64,000 nucleotides of DNA from Albifimbria verrucaria (Eukaryota; Ascomycota; Sordariomycetes; Hypocreales; Stachybotryaceae), in assembly GCA_020081605.1 (NCBI GenBank), contig JAHREC010000016.1:1587564-1651563 (forward strand). Reading direction: 5' to 3'. Both the position numbers and the translations under genes were made by a program. Positions 61,111 through 64,000 of this stretch are shown here, one piece after another. How positions within the stretch are numbered: the first letter of the stretch is position 1; every line of letters begins with the position of its first letter. The notes under the pieces are model-generated. The model worked only from the letters and a program-made list of their open reading frames with translations. It did not search any database and had not been told where the DNA came from.

Positions 61111-62490
61111 ATTTATAAAATATTTAAATAAGTTATAATTATAAATAAAAATATTTTTATAATATTTATAAAAAAGATTATTTTAAATAAAATATATATT
61201 AAATAAATTTAAAATAATTTATTAAAAATTAATAATATAAAAATTCTAAATATATTATAATTATAATATTAAATTAAAAATAGATTATATATAATATTTT
61301 TAATATATTTAATTAATTTAAAAGAAATTATTAAAGTTTATAATAATAATATTATAATATAATCTTAATTATTAAATATAAATTATATAAGAAGTTAATT
61401 AAGTTTATTTAATATTATTAATATTATAAAAAAATATATATAATAAAGTTTTATTTTTTAATAATAGAATATTATATTTTAATATTAAAATATAATTATT
61501 ATATATATATAATATATATAAAAATTAAAAATATTTATTTTATAATAAAAGATCTAATCTTAAAATAAAAAAATATTTATTTAATAATAATAGATATAAT
61601 TATAAAATAATATATATTTATAAAGGATATATATAATTTAATTTTATATTTATTTAATAATAGTAATAATAATAAGTATATATAAAAGCTATTTATTAAT
61701 TAAGTTTATTTATATAAAATTTAACTATTTAAATTTTAAAAATTTATTATTTATTAATTATTTAAATAAATATAATTTTAAAATTAAAAATATAATAATT
61801 TTAATATTAAATTTAAAATAAAATTTTTATTAATAAACTTAAAATAATCCTTAGAATATTTATAATTTAATTTTATAAATAATAATAATATTAATATTAT
61901 ATTAATTTTAATTATAAAAATTTATATATTATCCTTAAGCTATTAATATTAAGCTTTTAATTTTATAAATATAAATTAAAATATTAATTTTCTTTTAATA
62001 AATATTATAATAATATAAAAATCCTTTTATTAAATATAATTAATATATATATAAGTTTAATAATATTATAATATATTATAAGAACTAATTTATATTAAAC
62101 CTAATTTATTATATTTAAATATATAAAGTTATAGTTTAGTATATTATAATAAATATATAATAATATATATATATATAAATATAATAAGCTTAATTTATTA
62201 TTTTTTAAGGCTAGATTAAGTAATTATATATTTTATTATTTTATATTTAATAAATTATAATTATTATTTTATTTTTATTTAAAAAAATATAAGAAGAAAT
62301 ATAAAAATATATTAAAAAATATAATTATTATAAATCTTAGATAAAAAAATAAAATTATTTTTATAAGAACTTTATTATATATTAATTATTAGAAAATAAA
62401 TAAAATTAATATTTTATAATTAATAGAGCTTTATATATAAGAATATATAAATTGTATTTTAAGTTTTTATATTTTAAAATATAATTTTAA

Positions 62491-64000
62491 ATCAGTCAGC
62501 GGAAAAGAGTTTGGGTTTTGCAGACAGGATTGTTGATAGGAATGGCATCAGGGCTGATGACGGAGCGATATGTAACTAGACGATGTATAATGTATGTTCA
62601 TTCTGTTTTTGATGTGATTTTGTTTGATTTTGTGTAATGGCCTTTTGTGTATTTACTTTGTGATGAAGGCGAGCAGGCGATCTTGATCGATCATGGTGGC
62701 ATCAATATCGGCCATTGTGGCGATTGGTGGCGGTGATAAGTGACTGCGTTCAACTGCTGCGATTTGGTGTGTTGAGCTGGCGAAAGATCTGCATTTCCTT
62801 TGCCGTATATGGAGATAATACATAGGCAGCGGTGGAATCTATCGATGGCAGGGTATCGTAGTATCGATCGATATATATATTTCAAAGTTCAATATTCTCG
62901 ACGCCGGCGATCATAAATAATATAAACTAAATGATGCATCATCCATCTTACCGTATCACCGAAACCTTTTCCAGAAAACCTGGTGCGATAACGTTTATCA
63001 TCAAAACATGTATATCAAATCATAAGATATTCAAATTCAAACATATCAATCATATTAAACCTCAAATCTCTACCGTTCTCATATCATACCATTTAAATAT
63101 CTATATAAAATTTCGCCAGGCATCGAAAACAATAAACTCATTGAAGAGAAACTTTGCGCCATATAACTGGAGGCGGCCCGGTGTTCGGCGGCGGCGTGCG
63201 GCGCTGCGCGGTATCGACCGTGTGACGTATGGCGCGCGATCGTGTGCGTAAATATCTTTGCGTCGGACATCATCATGATGCCGCCAGCGACCTGTCTTTA
63301 CCGTATCGCGTTTGAAAGCGCCATTGCTCGACGTCAGCTACCGATTTGATATTTATTGCAAGTGCCGCCTCTGTTTTTCCGGCAATCGCGCCATTGCCCG
63401 GCGGGTATTTAGCGATAATGTCGCCGCCTTCGCCGAGCTATAACCTCAGCGAGGCCGGTGCTAACCAGCATGGGCGCTCGTAAAGCTGACCGGAAATTCT
63501 CCGCCGCATCATCAATAATCGACAATAAATCGTGTATTCCGTCTATTCGTATAAAAATCTGCCGTTTCCATGGTTAAACCGTTCTAACCGTTCGGTCATC
63601 GACCGTAAATCATCGCCGTGATATGAAATGATCAGTCAGCAACGCCATTCCGCTCGCGCTGAAGCAATCGCGTGAAGGCATCAGCATCGATCGATTCATC
63701 GATCAGCGTTCCGATATTCGATCAGATACCGCAGCCGCGTATCTTCAAGAAAACCTTCGTCTTTAAATCGTGAGATTTCAGCGTCGTTGATCTTTATCCA
63801 GGAAATTACCGATTCCATCTTCTATTCAACTCCATTTCGTCCGCCAGCATTCCATTCAAATCTTACGTATCATCATTCATTCTTCCGACCATCATCATTC
63901 GCCAGCTCCATCATCCTTCTCCTTCATCATCGACATATCATCAAATCGTTATTCCTTCAGCTATGATCAGTCAGCTCATCGGTTGTGGGTATAACGAGAT
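62491..64000. other. Higher-GC terminal segment of unknown origin
   Basis: Composition changes abruptly at 62490, from nearly pure A+T to a mixed sequence, becoming GC-rich and bacterial-looking from about 63150. No fungal gene, intron or promoter is recognised. On the minus strand, short frames look protein-like in pieces (for example ATG at 63818 to TGA at 63696, 40 codons), but they are repeatedly interrupted. The last 200 bases are rich in ATC/TTC triplets. It could be a chimeric join, a contaminant, or a real block beyond the A+T region. Confidence 0.4.
63696..63818 (-). CDS. Short unassigned open frame, 40 codons
   Basis: Starts MESVISWIKINDAEISRF and ends with EYRNADR. Composition is protein-like (mixed charged and aliphatic residues). 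A GGAG lies 11 bases before the ATG on the minus strand, and a preceding short frame (MLADEMELNRRWNR) overlaps its start, an arrangement seen in bacterial operons. Crossing the stop with a frame change gives further plausible residues (LIDESIDADAFTRLL), so it may be the front part of a longer broken gene. I do not recognise the family. Confidence 0.25.
   Translation of the reverse strand: MESVISWIKINDAEISRFKDEGFLEDTRLRYLIEYRNADR

Larger units (their letters stand above)
48790..62490. repeat. 13.7 kb hyper-A+T block (RIP-saturated heterochromatin-like)
   Basis: Many consecutive 60-base stretches have no or only one or two G or C bases. I see no open frame of 60 codons anywhere in it. The few remaining C bases are nearly all in CpT context (G in ApG, as in AAGCTT); CpA and CpG are almost absent, with rare exceptions such as near 55147 and 60029. 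Repeat copies inside differ by C-to-T and G-to-A changes. This pattern fits repeat-induced point mutation run near to completion, as in AT blocks and centromeres of filamentous ascomycetes. Whether it is a centromere cannot be decided from sequence alone. Long A/T runs also make its assembly unreliable. Confidence 0.85.

Noticed and set aside
48790..62490. A mitochondrial genome fragment as the source of the A+T block
   Set aside because: No mitochondrial gene, tRNA or long open frame is seen, and repeat copies differ by C-to-T/G-to-A transitions, as expected of nuclear RIP.
62491..64000. Telomere or subtelomere at the window end
   Set aside because: No TTAGGG/CCCTAA repeats are present.
62900..64000. 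Nanopore lambda control DNA as the source of the tail
   Set aside because: Considered because the assembly looks like unpolished long reads, but nothing matched what I recall of lambda; a search would settle it.

Overview
The window looks like a chromosome segment from a filamentous ascomycete, most likely a Sordariomycete of the Hypocreales type (inference from gene content and sequence style, not a species call). Genes carry short 45-80 bp introns with GTAAGT/GTRNGT donors, intergenic regions are long and pyrimidine-rich, histones H3 and H4 form a divergent pair, and the aromatic pathway is encoded by one fused AROM gene.

Layout. 0-4.4 kb: ATG18 (+) converging on the dual-specificity phosphatase PPS1 (-). 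7.7-13.8 kb: the XPD/Rad3 helicase (+) converging on a DDHD-domain phospholipase (-). 13.8-20.5 kb: a long non-coding stretch in front of a three-finger C2H2 regulator (20.5-21.8 kb, +) that appears to use a GC-AG intron. 24.3-31.5 kb: splicing factor PRP3 (-) and the largest RNA polymerase I subunit RPA190 (+), sharing a 534 bp promoter. 32.4-34.9 kb: histones H3 (-) and H4 (+). 39.2-41.1 kb: an Rpn4-like C2H2 regulator (+) with a PACE-type element just upstream. 42.7-47.5 kb: the pentafunctional AROM gene (-). 47.9-48.7 kb: a GNAT acetyltransferase (-). 48.8-62.5 kb: a 13.7 kb, gene-free, almost pure A+T block containing mutated repeat copies, consistent with RIP-saturated heterochromatin or a centromere-like region. 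62.5-64.0 kb: a sharply different, higher-GC tail with no recognisable fungal gene and some bacterial-looking short frames.

The gene set is mostly housekeeping: autophagy, repair/transcription (TFIIH), splicing, rRNA synthesis, chromatin, proteasome control and aromatic amino acid synthesis. There is no sign of an operon-like or secondary-metabolite cluster.

The dominant anomaly is technical. Nearly every gene is broken by single-base losses at short homopolymer runs, about 40 in all and all contractions. Even the invariant histone H3 has two. This is best read as an unpolished long-read assembly, not as pseudogenes. Coordinates below span whole loci, and frames must be followed across the listed break points.
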